Source: Styela clava
Taxonomy: Eukaryota > Chordata > Ascidiacea > Stolidobranchia > Styelidae
Direction of reading: 5' to 3'
Assembly: GCF_964204865.1 (NCBI RefSeq)
Contig: NC_135261.1
Span: 3,906,001 to 3,970,000 of the forward strand
DNA length: 64,000 nt
Part shown: positions 49,492-60,779 of the stretch, piece by piece
How positions within the stretch are numbered: position 1 is the first letter of the stretch
Layout of the letters: every line of letters begins with the position of its first letter
The notes under the pieces: generated by a model
Database searches by the model: none
What the model was told of the DNA's origin: nothing
Seen by the model: only the letters and a program-made list of their open reading frames with translations
Position numbers and translations under genes: made by a program

Positions 49492-50737
49492 ATGGATGAA
49501 AAGAGATCTTGGGGCAACTTCGTGAAAACAATGAAAGATGAGAGGAAGAAAAAGACAGGAGGAGGTAATGATCATGTACCAGAAGAGCTAACTGTTCAGA
49601 GGTTGTCTGTCAGCGGAAAGGCTCAGAAGTATATAAGAATAGGGGCGAGAGAGTTTGTTCGATTCACTGGGGATGCATTTGATATCGAGGCAATAAAAAA
49701 AATCGTGCGAGCAGCATTTTTCATTTCACTGGGCAGCTGTGATGTTTTGGTTGGTGAACAAGGTCCGTCATGCTCTAACATATCTCAGCTCAATTCAAAA
49801 AATAATCCATATTCGATTTCTATCTTCAGTGAACAAAGGTAGTATATCTTCAGTTAACAAAGGTAGTGATGCCAAAGTAGAGGAAAACTCCAGTGCCGGT
49901 ACATCTAAAAGTCTACTAGAGGTAGTAAGCAGCGAGGTCAAGCCACCAAAAAGCTCGAGTGTGTGGCCCAAATGCTCAAACTTGGCACAGTAGTTAAAAA
50001 ACTTCACACACGTGGAAATACATAGTTTTGATATAAATCAACTCTCGTGGGAAAAACCAAAAGATATAAATTTAAGCATGGGAACTACAGCGTTTGGCGA
50101 TGGCGGTTTTCGGCAGGCATTTAAAGCACATATGGGCAGTTGAGTTATGGTAGTAAAAAAGTATTTGCCGAATGCCATTCATGATGTGAGTGTCGAATTG
50201 AACCAAGACCTAGAGTCCCACACTAGAAAACTTGTCCAAATGAACGCATTGGTTAAAAACATTACAGAAAGGCTATTGAGGAGAGCTAATAAACTGTCTG
50301 TAGAAAGCGATTTTGGTGAGCCTTTGACTTTCATGTCAGTGCAAATGGTGAGATTCGATAATGGCGAGTTCGGGACTATTGAGCCTTTTGTACCAGGAGG
50401 TTTTGAGAAATACATTAACAATGATGGCACAATCCTTGTTAAAGATGGTGAGGCAGCAGAGAAGTCCCAGTGTTTAGCGCACTACTCTTACCTTATATCA
50501 AAGAGCCAACTGTTAGTAATAGACCTTCAGAGTAGCGGATGTCAGCTTTATAATCCCGAAATTGCCACGGAAACATTAACAACAGAGTCAGCCTATCATT
50601 TTTGCGGTGAAAATCTATCATTGATGGCAATTAATAAATTTTTCAGTATGCACCGTTGCAATAAATATTGCAACATGGTGAAACTATCGGAGTTGGAAGA
50701 AGCTTCTGATGTTGACATGCTCCCAGATTTTTCATGA
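49492..50737 (+). pseudogene. Alpha-kinase domain protein (degenerate)
   Basis: From ATG 49492 the N-terminal part (about 100 codons, MDEKRSWGNFVKTMKDE..., then CDVLVGEQGPSCS) has no domain I recognise. The frame shifts near 49795-49805, in an A-rich stretch. The C-terminal part is an alpha-kinase (eEF2K/MHCK/TRPM7 fold): glycine loop FGDGGFRQAFKA, lysine in VVKKYLP, FVPGGFEKYINNDG, LLVIDLQSSG, and the zinc motif FFSMHRCNKYC. Alpha-kinases phosphorylate Ser/Thr in proteins. In-frame stops TAG 49991 and TGA 50141, the latter between glycine loop and lysine, break it. LYNPEI stands where family members usually have a DP, and the Gly-Asn-Leu-Gly loop is altered (CGENLS). A 23-base tandem repeat lies near 49828-49872. 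It sits between a left terminal repeat and an internal repeat-like end at 50881. Confidence 0.75.
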
Positions 50738-50868
50738 TCTAATCCTCCGATATTTCACTGACAATTGCATTCAAGTAGTGCATTTTAATGCAGTGGTATT
50801 GAACTGAATATCAATAAGCAACTATTTTTTTTCAGCTTTTTATTATATCTTTTAATTTTTTTTTCAAT

Positions 50869-50881
50869 ATGGGCCACCATA
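50869..50881. repeat. Internal copy of the transposon end
   Basis: atgggccaccata, preceded by a T-rich run ending tttttttcaat, repeats the right terminus of the element (tttttcaatt ... gatgggccaccata). It lies just after the kinase gene, so 48470-50881 is itself bounded by inverted end-like sequences. Confidence 0.5.
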
Positions 50882-52008
50882 TAGGTTGTCAAAAGTGATT
50901 TGAAAACATTTCATACAATAAATTTAATTCCTATTCTTGTAATTAATCCAGACTGTTTCACAATATTTTCACCACCAAGACTTCATAAAAACATCATTTT
51001 GTGTTGAATGAAAGTATGTAATTTTTACATTAAGATCAAACCAAGTCAGAAAGAGTTTTTTTACAGGATTCTGGGTAACGAAAAATACGAAACAAAGGCC
51101 CCCTACCTCCTCAAATAGTGTCTTATGCTCAGGTTAGGACAGCAGAGTTATGCCAAATTTTTAGCAAGTTTAACAAATGACTCTGCACATGTTGCTGGGT
51201 GAAGAATTTCTGGTTCAGGAATAATTTATTGACATTTCTCCCTCGTATGGCAATTCATGTAGTCGTTTTCTGCACCCAACACTCCAGAAACTTTGGCAAC
51301 TCTTTTGAGAGCAGAGTGTTCAACCTGGACACCTGTAAAATCAAGATTTTTTATTGATTATTCCATAAATGGGGATGTGAAGGAAAAAGCTTCTGCCAGT
51401 GAATCCAACAGACTCAGGCAAACCGGCCCGGGTAATTCAACAAGTCGCCAATACCGAATATTTTACTATTTCGAATCTATTGGAAATTATTGTTCTCTAA
51501 TATGAAATATTGAATACATTCAAAAATAAAATAGGGCAGATTCTTTTCTTAGTGTATGCAGGCATTAGCATATAATACACAAGAATAGCCAGTGGTGGAT
51601 CACAAAATTTTATGAGATCAGCGGTTAGCATTACTGGTTACTGTCAATGACTTTGTGATGGAACCGGCTGACAAAAAATTTAAATGCACCACTGAGAATA
51701 GCTGTTATCTCAGGCATTTAATTTCCGTTTATTTTTTGTTGTATGATATATTTTTTGGCTATCCTATCAATTATAAAATTAGAAATGAATGCGCAAATAA
51801 GAAGCCTTGCAAGCGAATGGCTTGTTCGATTTAACCTATATACCACAAGCTTTGATAGTTGCATGGTTTACAATGACATTGCTATATATGTACATGTTCA
51901 ATAGCTTCCATTATTGATATGAACAAGAGATATATCGTGCATATGTCTTTATTATCTTTCATATCAAACTAGAATCCACACATAGCTTTAGTTCACTTTC
52001 TTATAAAA
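50882..52008. other. Interior of the transposon without recognised gene
   Basis: Between the kinase and the 3' end of the transposase. A 70-codon + strand frame at 51293-51505 is not recognised. Nothing else is supported. Confidence 0.35.
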
Positions 52009-53322
52009 CTAAGCAAATATTAAAAGTGATGTTAAATTTCTAATGTGCAAATTACCACATTCTTGTAGTCCATAACACTCTGGAAAGTTGTAGATGTGAT
52101 TGGGAACACCACATGGTACTTTTGATTCTTTTTGTTCCTGAATTCTATGTGCGTTCAAAATAGATACAAATTCATCGATGTGCTTTTGTATAATTGGCAC
52201 CATGATATACGCCAAGATTGACCTGGGATATGCAAACACTTCAAGTTGACTATATTATTAAGTTCAAAAGTACTGTAGCCTTTTGCCAGATCATAATAAT
52301 ATGGGATCAGTTTGCCAGTTGTTTGTTTTCAGACGCATGGACTTTTATGGAGGAGAAGCCGTAATCTAACAGCGGTTTCGCCCTGCAATTCTCTTACACA
52401 TAACTAGTCCCGCATGGGATTTGAACCTGTTGCGAGCGTATTTCTGGGGCTTGACATGATGCAACACACCTAGATAGCAAAACCAACTATTAATTTAAAT
52501 TTTAGTTACCGGTATCAGCGAAGAAAAGAAGGTAGGCCCATTATGAATTCACTGCCTAGACAAAAATGGACATGTTAGTCAATGTATTTAACAGCAAAAA
52601 GGTTCCTGGGTTAGAGAAACATCATCAGGATGGTTGCAAAAACATCTAATAACAATTTCAGTAGTACCAGAATACCTGTGAATTTTATTGTGTGGATCAT
52701 ACTGTCTCTTATCAAGCAGTGAATTAAGTTGCTTTTTGAAATATTTCTCAAGTCGCTCATGCAACTCCTTCCACCATCTCTCTATCTGCAATTAATACAA
52801 ATTTTTTATTATTGATACATTATGTAGGCCGTAGAGCTTTGCACCACTTGGACAATTATGATGGAATACCCTATATATTTCTAAAACCGCCCCAATCTAT
52901 AGTCTCATGGTTTTGAATTAAAGAGAGAAACAATTGAATAAACCTATTATAGCTACACTAATTAAGATGCTTTGATCATATAATATTTAAAATTGGAATC
53001 AAAATAAATATGCAAACTTAATACAACTCGACAAGCAAGGTCCAAAGGCATAAGCTCCTGACAATCTAAAACCTAATTTGGTAGCAATACTGAATACACT
53101 AACATTAGATAGTTTTATTAAGGCAGCAAGTGATAAAACATGAATATCTCCAATAAACATTTGGGAGTCCACAGCGTAAAAAGGTTAGGAAGCCCTGATT
53201 ATAGGCTACAAATAAAAACATTCCGAAAGGGATAATCAGTCCTAGAAATCTAGCATCATTTGTAAATATAAAAATATTCTATGAATAATACTATACATAA
53301 ACACCTTGAATAATAGTCTATT

Positions 53323-53840
53323 CAGTGGTTCCAAAAACTTTTGTAAAAAAATTCCATGACGAACCCCTTGCACTTTTTTTAATGATTTACGGACTTGTGC
53401 ACTAAAAAAAAACATAAATAAATCAAAACAAATAATTGATGCACCGTATAGTGAAATGAACAAAGCAGAACTCTAATGGCATGTGTGACATCCCTTCTGT
53501 TTCGACATTTAGTAAACACGAAAAAGGACAGCGCCAGCTACAGCTCTGCAGTTAGTAAACTTGTGATGGCATGAATTGAACTCTCTCTGTGACATCACAG
53601 GCCCACAGCTCTGTGACAACACAATGGGGCAGTGTGATCGAAACGGAAAATGTAGAACCATAGTCTCCAGCGGTGATAGCAAAGCAGCAAAAGGCGACCA
53701 ATATGTACCATATTTGCATATTCGAGCACCTAATTTTCGTATTATAAAGCTATTAGCCATATTACAGATTTGTTCCGCGGACCTTCCGAAATTGCTTAAC
53801 GAACGCAAAAGGTCCGCGGACCCTAGTTTGGGAACCACTT
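53323..53840. mobile_element. hAT-like element inside a transposase intron
   Basis: Left end cagtggttccaaaaactttt, right end gtttgggaaccactt, with gaaccccttgcac and ggtccgcggaccctag subterminal blocks typical of the small hAT elements in this window. No convincing 8-bp duplication. A further isolated hAT-type end (aaaggttaggaagccctg) lies near 53180. Confidence 0.55.
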
Positions 53841-53991
53841 GTTTCATATACAATTTTTGTATATTGAATTGTTGGTCAGCACTTTGATAAGTTAATATGA
53901 AGATCACCTGATTTGATGTAGAAGGTTCATATATGACAGACTCCATTGGATCCCCCACGTCTTGATGAAATTGCTTCAAGAATGCATGCAT

Positions 53992-56794
53992 GATTCAGAT
54001 TCAGATATTTATTTTCGTCATGCAAAAAACAATGCGCGATATGAAAAATGAATAAATAATATAATGTAACAAAATATCGGCAATCAAAACAGATATCGGC
54101 TTGTTGCAGTTGACGCGGGGTCGCGAAAAGACTCGGAGAGTCATCTAGTCAGCGACACCTTGCAGCTGAAATTAAGCAGGAAATATAGCAAACAGGACAC
54201 TCAATATTACACATTACCTTAATTGGAAACGATCATACAGAAATGGAAGAACAAAAAAATAAATAAAACCTAATAATACACATTGGCTTAATTGTACACA
54301 ATCGTTCAAAAAAGGAAAAACAAAAAAATTCGAGTAACTACGGGAAGCCACAGACACTGTGGAATATCAGACATGGACTCAATTAAATGAATATAAAGCA
54401 GCAACAAAAAATTCGAAATAAACCACTGGGTGGCACGATGAACGTGGAATAAAAAAACTACTTTAAATTTAAACACAATACAGTGAAAGAACCTCAACAA
54501 ATCGAAAATACACCACTAAATGTCACGATGACTATAGGGTAGTAGATGACGCAACAGCGACATCTGTGAAAAGGTTATGCCTCATTGAGCGCGGAGCATT
54601 CAGTCTGTGCCTTGATGGCGTGCCCAGCAACAGTAATCTTAGCTGCTAGGGTTGAATTTGTTGGATATTTACTGTTGAAAGCGATTACCAGTAAACGACT
54701 GGAACAACAAAGTAGTGCAGATCGAATTGTGCAATCTGCATAGTTCGTGTCAATTGCCAATTGGACTGGGCGAAAATAGCAAAAAAGATTAGAACACAAT
54801 ACGGGTACCGGTGTGCAGACAAAAGCAAATGGCAACTTTCAAAAAATGGATGGATATAGAAATCTTCGAAAGGTAATGTCTACAGATCAATGACAACTAG
54901 GCCTATAGGCAGCAAGATATCGGCTTTTTAGTGCATGTTTATAAGAATTATAACTACTGGATCGAATGTTATTAGGGAGCTTATTCCACAACTTAACACC
55001 AACAAATTTTATCGTGTTTTGAGTTAATTTGGTGCTGAAGCGATTTACATGATACGAGCATCCGACAGAGGAACGTGTCTCATAAGAGTGAACATTGCTC
55101 TGTTTTAAAAAATAGTTGGTGAAAGTAGGAGGGAGTTTTTTGCAGTGATGTTGGTGCATTATTTTCAATGCCTCTATTTCATAAATATCTGCTAGTTTAA
55201 TAATTTGAAGATTAAAATAAATAGGACTGAGTCGTGAAGCATAACTGACAGCAGAAATCGCACGGATTGCTCTGTTCTGAATAATTTCAATGCGATGTAA
55301 TAGGGTTTTATCTGCTGAACCCCAAGCAATTATGCCGTACTGGATATGGCTTTGAAATAAGGAATAGTAAATCTACGTAAGGTGGTAAGCGATGTATATA
55401 TTCTAAGCTTGTATAGAATTCCAACAGACTTGGATAATTTAACTGCCAGGTTGGACAAGTGAATATTCCACTTCATTTTGCTATCAATGTAAATACCAAG
55501 ATATTTAAAGGAATGGACATTATCTAGTTTTTTTTATTATCCATTTGGATTTCCAAAACATTTTTAGACTTGCATTGATTTGGAGATATTAACATAGTTT
55601 TAGATTTGTCAATGTTTAGTGTTAGTTTATTGGCTCTCATCCATTTTGACACTTTTTCAATTTCAGCGTTTACTCGCAATTGAAGAGCTGCACAAGATTT
55701 GTCGCTGTCAAGGAGATTTGTATCGTCAGCGAACAATTTGGAGAATAATGAAGAGCAATGAGTTATGTCGTTAATATATACTAGAAAAAGGGAGAGGACC
55801 CAAACAGCTACCTTGAGGAACTCCGTGAGTCACTGGTAAGGGAGAAGAGCAGTATGATCCCACTTGAACATATTGATCTATTATTCAAATAACTAGAAAT
55901 GAGTTTGCTCGCAATTCCCCGTATACCATAATGTCTCAACTTAGAAATCAGGAAGTCATGATTAACAGTATCGAAAGCCTTCTTTAGATCTAGAAAAGTT
56001 GCACTAACAAACTCTTTTCTTTCCAATTTATCATAGATATATTATACTGTATCTAAAATGGCATGTGACGTAGAATAATTGCTTTGAAAACCGAATTGAT
56101 ATTTATTTATTACATCATATTTACTCAAAAAATTTGTGAGTCTTTTATGTAGCAAACGCTCAAAGATTTTATCAATTGCTGAGAGGATTGATATTGGTCT
56201 ATAATTCGAAACTAATTTTTTATTGCCAGATTTGAAAAGAGAATAACACGGGCAATTTTGAGCGATGATGGAGAGATTCCGAGTAACATCGAAGAATTGA
56301 AGAATCTTGAGGGACAAGGTGCAATTATATCCGCAACTAATTTGATGAAGCGCGCTGATATGTTGTCTGGTCCTACAGCCTTCCTGTCTTTAAGATTTTG
56401 TATTTCGATTAAAATTTCATTCGTGGTAGATGAGCTCAAAAAGATGGATTGGCTCACACGATTGCGGAGAAAAGGTTCGAAGTTAGCTGTGTCATTGGGA
56501 AACTTTTCTGACAGGCTGGATCCAATTGTTGAGAAGTACTTGTTAAATTCTGTTGCGATCAGAAGTTCGTTTCTAGTTATACAACCGTTTTCAATATTAA
56601 TTTCATCATTTTTTTTTGTCTTAATTTCTTTTTTGCATTTGTGATTTGGCCAACTATTTGCCATGTTGACCTAGGATTGATTGCCTTTGTTTTGGGCAAT
56701 AAGATTTTGATAATAGCTTTGTTTTGCTTTATCTATGGTTCTTGACAAAATATTTTTATATTGTTTAAAGTAAGAGCTCTGGGAACTGTTACCG
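53992..56794 (-). mobile_element. Non-LTR retrotransposon (Jockey/CR1-like), 5'-truncated
   Basis: The - strand encodes reverse-transcriptase segments in shifting frames: RKAVGPDNISARFIKL, NYRPISILSAIDKIFERL, TFLDLKKAFDTVNHDFLISK, the FADD active-site box, and the C-terminal region GVKLWNKLPNNIRSSS. There is no endonuclease, so it is 5'-truncated. The 3' end is a short tandem repeat (gattcagattcag on the + strand, TGAATC repeats in element orientation), as LINEs of this type often have. Flanks ttcaagaatgcatgcat (53975-53991) and ttcaagaagtgagcat (56795-56810) are a diverged target-site duplication within the transposase reading frame. About 900 bases between the last coding codon and the 3' end are unassigned and may be 3' UTR. 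Several frames are broken. Confidence 0.8.
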
Positions 56795-57117
56795 TTCAAG
56801 AAGTGAGCATGGCTGCCATAACACCAGTTTCTGTCCCTCGATCTATACGGAGGTATTCGCTCATCACGCCATTTTCGCACAAGTATTCTAAATAAAAGCG
56901 TCCTAACAGTTTGGGATTACTATTGCTTCTCCAAACTTTCGCCCAGAGTAATTTCCTGCTGCATGTGTCCATGCACCCATACACAGCTATGGGAAATGTA
57001 CTATTTTGATATCCCATTAATTTGTCATGTCCGTCGAGAGAATGAACAAAGTTTGTGCCAGGTGATGTGAAATGACCTTTCTTTGCTTTCTTTTCAAAGC
57101 AAGGAAGGGGCCACGGG

Positions 57118-57288
57118 GCGGCCCATCGTTGGCAACCTTTTTATTTTATTTTCACTCACGTTTTTTTTTTTCTAATTTTTTTTTATTTTTTTTTATTCCG
57201 TTTCTTATTTTACTTTTATTTTAGGTTTTTTATTTTTTTTTTACTTTTTTTTTTTCAATTTTACGCGTGACAACGATGGGCCACCATA
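57118..57288. repeat. Right terminal inverted repeat
   Basis: Reverse-complement partner of 48470-48745: inner ggcggcccatcgttggcaacc, T-rich run containing cactcacg, and outer acgcgtgacaacgatgggcc then accata. It is about 100 bases shorter than the left copy because the simple-sequence core differs in length. Flanked by ctttag at 57289-57294. Confidence 0.75.
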
Positions 57289-57294
57289 CTTTAG

Positions 57295-57879
57295 CAAGCT
57301 ATGAATTCAAATATTCTCAAAATTTTGCAGATAGTGTTAATGGTGCATGGTAAGAGGCAATTTAATTGTTTGGTACTATACTACTCAAATCGTGTATAAA
57401 ATGTCGATAAACGACTAATTAGGTAAAATTAAAACTAGCAAATAATCTTTCAAACAATTCCAGCCGAATTGACAACTGTCTGAACGATTGAATGATATAT
57501 ATATATATAATCGTTCTAAAGATCATATATTATCACAAAGTCGCATGTTGCTGGACAAAATCTACACGCTTTTTTCAGGGGAGCTTGTTTTGAAATTAAT
57601 CTGACGAGCAAAATATGAATACGAAATAATTATAAGTTAACAGTCAGACTACGATCATAGATAGTTAATAATTTTCCTGTAGTAACACGCTAATGTTTTC
57701 AATATTAAAGTACTAAATAAATTTACTCAAAACATTTCGTAAACGGACAATAAACTATTTTTTTTAGCAGTGCTATGAACTCAATATTAGGAAATTCTAA
57801 ACTCTTGCAAACACGAACTATTAGAAAGAATATTTAAATTAGATTATAAAAATCTGTTAGAGTTATCTTTGTCTCACAG
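57295..57879. other. Spacer, probable intron
   Basis: AT-rich, with a short (at)n run near 57499. It ends in a strong acceptor (tatctttgtctcacag) at 57879, so at least its 3' part is likely intron 1 of the gene that follows. I did not find the preceding exon. Confidence 0.4.
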
Positions 57880-60117
57880 TTTGTGTTATGAGCTCCTTGA
57901 CAAAGACGGTAGACATGTGTTCAAATAGCACAATTTCTTTACAATTCAACAATGAAAAGAATGAGTTATCAACGTTGTTTGGGAAAAACTGCTCGAATGA
58001 AAACATCATGCTGTTGTTTAAAATAGCCGAAACCAACAGCAACTGTTCCGCCGGTCTGCAGATAACAGGTATGTGCGATAATATTCCCCGATTTTTAGAA
58101 AAAAGAAGTTTATTTGTACAAAAAAATTGCTCAAAGAAATGAAGTTTTTTTTATGAGTGAGTGTAGGTGCAAACTGCAAGAAAGCTATAAAATCAGACTC
58201 CGTGATCAACAAAGAAATTATTTTACATCTCATTGTTTGAATGACTGTATGTGATTAGCTTTGCTCGCTGCAAAAATATATAATATGCTAGATAAAAATA
58301 ATACCTCCATATGGTCATATGATCAGTTTTAACGGCAACGGAAGCCCTTCGTCACAACGACTAAGGGAATTTTATGCTATTCAAATTAGAGATGAAAAGG
58401 TCGACACCACAACAACCGATGTGTTTTAGTTATATCATACAAAAGCACACATATAAATTAAAACTTGATTAAACTAAATACTTATTCATATAGGCCACAC
58501 ACCGAGCGCAATTAGAGACTAACCAAACTTGTCTCCGGGTCATAATTTTTGTCCCATATTATATTAACTTTTTCCAGCTCCTTCTCACCCTATCTCTCGG
58601 AACGTTTTCCACGCCCACGCCTGGCAAAGTCAATGTAGGAAATAAACATTTAAATCTAGGTTGAACAGGTTAATAAACAACTATACTGGATAGACTACTA
58701 GCTTCTAAATTAAAGAGGAATAAAGGGAAATTGAAAAACTTGTGAAAACAAAATACAGTAATAATCAATGCCATTGATGCAAATTTTATACATGAAATAT
58801 GAACTATATTTTTGAAATTATTCTTATCCTCGACTGGCATATTTTTATTTCCATAAATTTTAAAAATTGTATAGTGTGTCCTCCACCCCTAAATACGTAA
58901 CCCATGCTTTTTCCATTTTTGTAGAAATAATTAGGAAATTTATGTTGTTGTTTTTTTGTTCAAAATGTAGTGTTATCCTAGAAATGTTCTTGGTTACAAT
59001 ACATGCGGATATTACAAAATCTGGAAATTGTATTCACCAAAATAGTTTACACACTAATCTTCCATTTTGTTCCAGGTTTCAATAAAACCATCAAACAGTC
59101 GAAGAATATATGATATTTATTTACATTTAAAAACTTTACCTGTATTAACGGGTCCTATCTTTCAAAATGCAACAAAATAAATTGGATTCTAGAAGACAGA
59201 CAACCTGTTTAAAAAAATGTGTCTTCCATCAAAAACAATTCCTGCAATAATAAAAAGTTGCCTATTAACGCGACTTTCTACAGTCAAACGGATAACGCAG
59301 TCAACGATAATAAGGTTGGTCGCGATATTCAATGGAAGCTAAACAGAGTAGTGTGCAAGTCTTGCATCATAATTTCTAAAATTGTACTCGTTTACGCTAA
59401 GACTAACCAAACATTACAGAATAAATTCTATAATTGTGCTAATGCTAATACCTTTTAATCAATCAATATTTCGATTCTTGTCATTGTTTTCATTGCAGCT
59501 AATGCATATGAGTATACTATTGCAAAGGCAGAGAGAAAGAAACACTACTGAGGTACAGGATGCTATAATTAACCATGTAACTCAATACTCGCGAATTTTA
59601 TTAAAGCCTACGTGTAATGTTGCTCAATGGCGATAAATATTGACCAACCAATTACAAATTTCCAATCGAAAATTTTTATGGAAAAATTTTAGTATTTCGT
59701 GAATAATCTTTACTATTTCGTGAATAATTCATATGAATGCAACGAGTAATTCAATATAAAATTTTAGAGAAAGAAAAACAGCCCACAAGTGAAACCAACT
59801 CGGAGTTAATCACATTTTCACTTGTCTTACTGATTGGCTTGGGATCTGCATTCGTTGTTGTCTTGGTTGTATTTATCATTTTTATCATCAGGTAAATATA
59901 ACTCTTCCAAGAGTAAGTTTTTTTTGCGAATATTAATTATCACTTTTCTCTTATCATACTCCTGTATAAAAATGTCCTTCTCTTTAAGTCTAGGTTTGTG
60001 AAGCTGAACCAGAAGTTACAGGATTTTCGTAATGAAAGGGTAGACAGCAATAACCCGAATATGACGAAAATGATAAAATGTCTTGCACGCAGAACCAGAT
60101 ATCACCATATGCAGTAG
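57880..60117 (+). CDS. Single-pass membrane protein (5' exon missing)
   Basis: Three exons join in frame: 57880-58068 (phase 1 to 1), 59768-59891 (1 to 2), 59994-60117 (2 to stop TAG). The first encodes 63 residues with four or five Cys and sequons (DMCSNSTISL; GKNCSNEN; NCSAGLQ). The second is the membrane exon, LITFSLVLLIGLGSAFVVVL then VVFIIFII. The third is a short basic tail (RFVKLNQKLQDFRNERVD; CLARRTRYHHMQ). The phase pattern equals that of the 38.6-kb gene, which has a signal-peptide exon ending in phase 1. A similar exon is expected upstream but was not found; the 8.8-kb transposon at 48.5-57.3 kb may lie in that intron. The tail lacks the proline-rich exon of the relatives. Function unknown. 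Confidence 0.6.
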
Positions 60118-60770
60118 ATGAAAGAGTAGTCGTTGTAAACCATCTATACGAGTTATGATAGACAAAAACTGAATCTTCTGTATATTTATCAACGCTATGT
60201 AATCAGAAACCAGACATTTTTAATATTTCAAAATGTTTTAAAAATTTATATTTAATTTATATCCAGTTTATTTTTGGACCTACACATAGCATTACTATCA
60301 TCGCAAATCATTGACAGCGAAATTTTCTCGCGTTGCTGTGTTGTCCAACCAGATGAAATTTTTATTTTATTCATAGTTTTCCAAAAGTCTGACCGAAATG
60401 GTAAATCGGAAACAAATCTCCAAACTTGCAGCGTTTCCTACAAGTTTGCATTGTCTAATTCTTTTGGCATACTTTTGCATTACATTATTTTCAATTTGTC
60501 ATTGTCAGATCGGAATCTTCTTGAAGTGTTCTCGTCACTTATGCTTGTTATATATTGTATTGGTTGAAATGATACAACAGTAAAACAAGTTAATGCTTGT
60601 CTAGCTTTTGGCACAAAAAACTCTCATGTTTGTAAATAAAACTACTACTACTAATGTTGTTGGTGTCCAGTATGCCAAAGCTGTATTGATCAGCTTAAGA
60701 AGTGCTATTAAAAACTGGCACTGACGTGTATAATTAATTTATCTCGTTTCTCATTGAAAATATTAGGGGA
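60118..60770. other. 3' flank
   Basis: AT-rich downstream flank with an AATAAA near 60636 that could serve the preceding gene. No exon recognised. Confidence 0.35.
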
Positions 60771-60779
60771 GGTCGTCTA

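Larger units (their letters stand above)
52009..57100 (-). pseudogene. DDE (rve/integrase-core) transposase, interrupted
   Basis: Coding pieces on the - strand, in order: 57100-56795; then, after the inserted retrotransposon, 53991-53908, 52785-52676, 52222-52009. Piece 1 holds NFVHSLDGHDKL, YGCMDTCSRKLLWAKVW and RIDRGTETGVMAAM; piece 2 LKQFHQDVGDPMES and PSTSN; piece 3 IERWWKELHERLEKYF; piece 4 NAHRIQEQ and GVPNHIYNFPE. This is the order of integrase-core transposases: D in LDGHDK, D in RIDRGTE, E in IERWW. Splice sites cag/gtgatc-ttgcag/ATAG and cacag/gtattc-tcccag/GTC keep the frame. The usual N-terminal DNA-binding half is absent: the frame runs straight into the right terminal repeat. 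The retrotransposon insertion makes it inactive. Confidence 0.75.
48470..57288. mobile_element. 8.8-kb DDE DNA transposon carrying an alpha-kinase gene
   Basis: The outer ends are tatggtggcccatccttgtc (left) and, reversed, tatggtggcccatcgttgtc (right), both continuing acgcgtaaaatt. The terminal repeats reach inward to an inner block, ggttgacaacgatgggccgcc (48725-48745) against ggttgccaacgatgggccgcc reversed (57118-57138). A 6-bp direct repeat flanks the whole. The interior carries an alpha-kinase gene (+) and a spliced DDE integrase-type transposase (-). The 6-bp duplication, TAT terminus and transposase motifs recall the IS3EU group of eukaryotic transposons; that placement is from memory and unverified. 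The copy is dead: the kinase has stops and a frameshift, and the transposase is split by a retrotransposon and lacks its N-terminal part. Confidence 0.75.

Noticed and set aside
54575-54835. An 86-codon minus-strand frame within the retrotransposon.
   Set aside because: It lies beyond the stop after the RT C-terminal region, matches nothing, and is probably 3' UTR.
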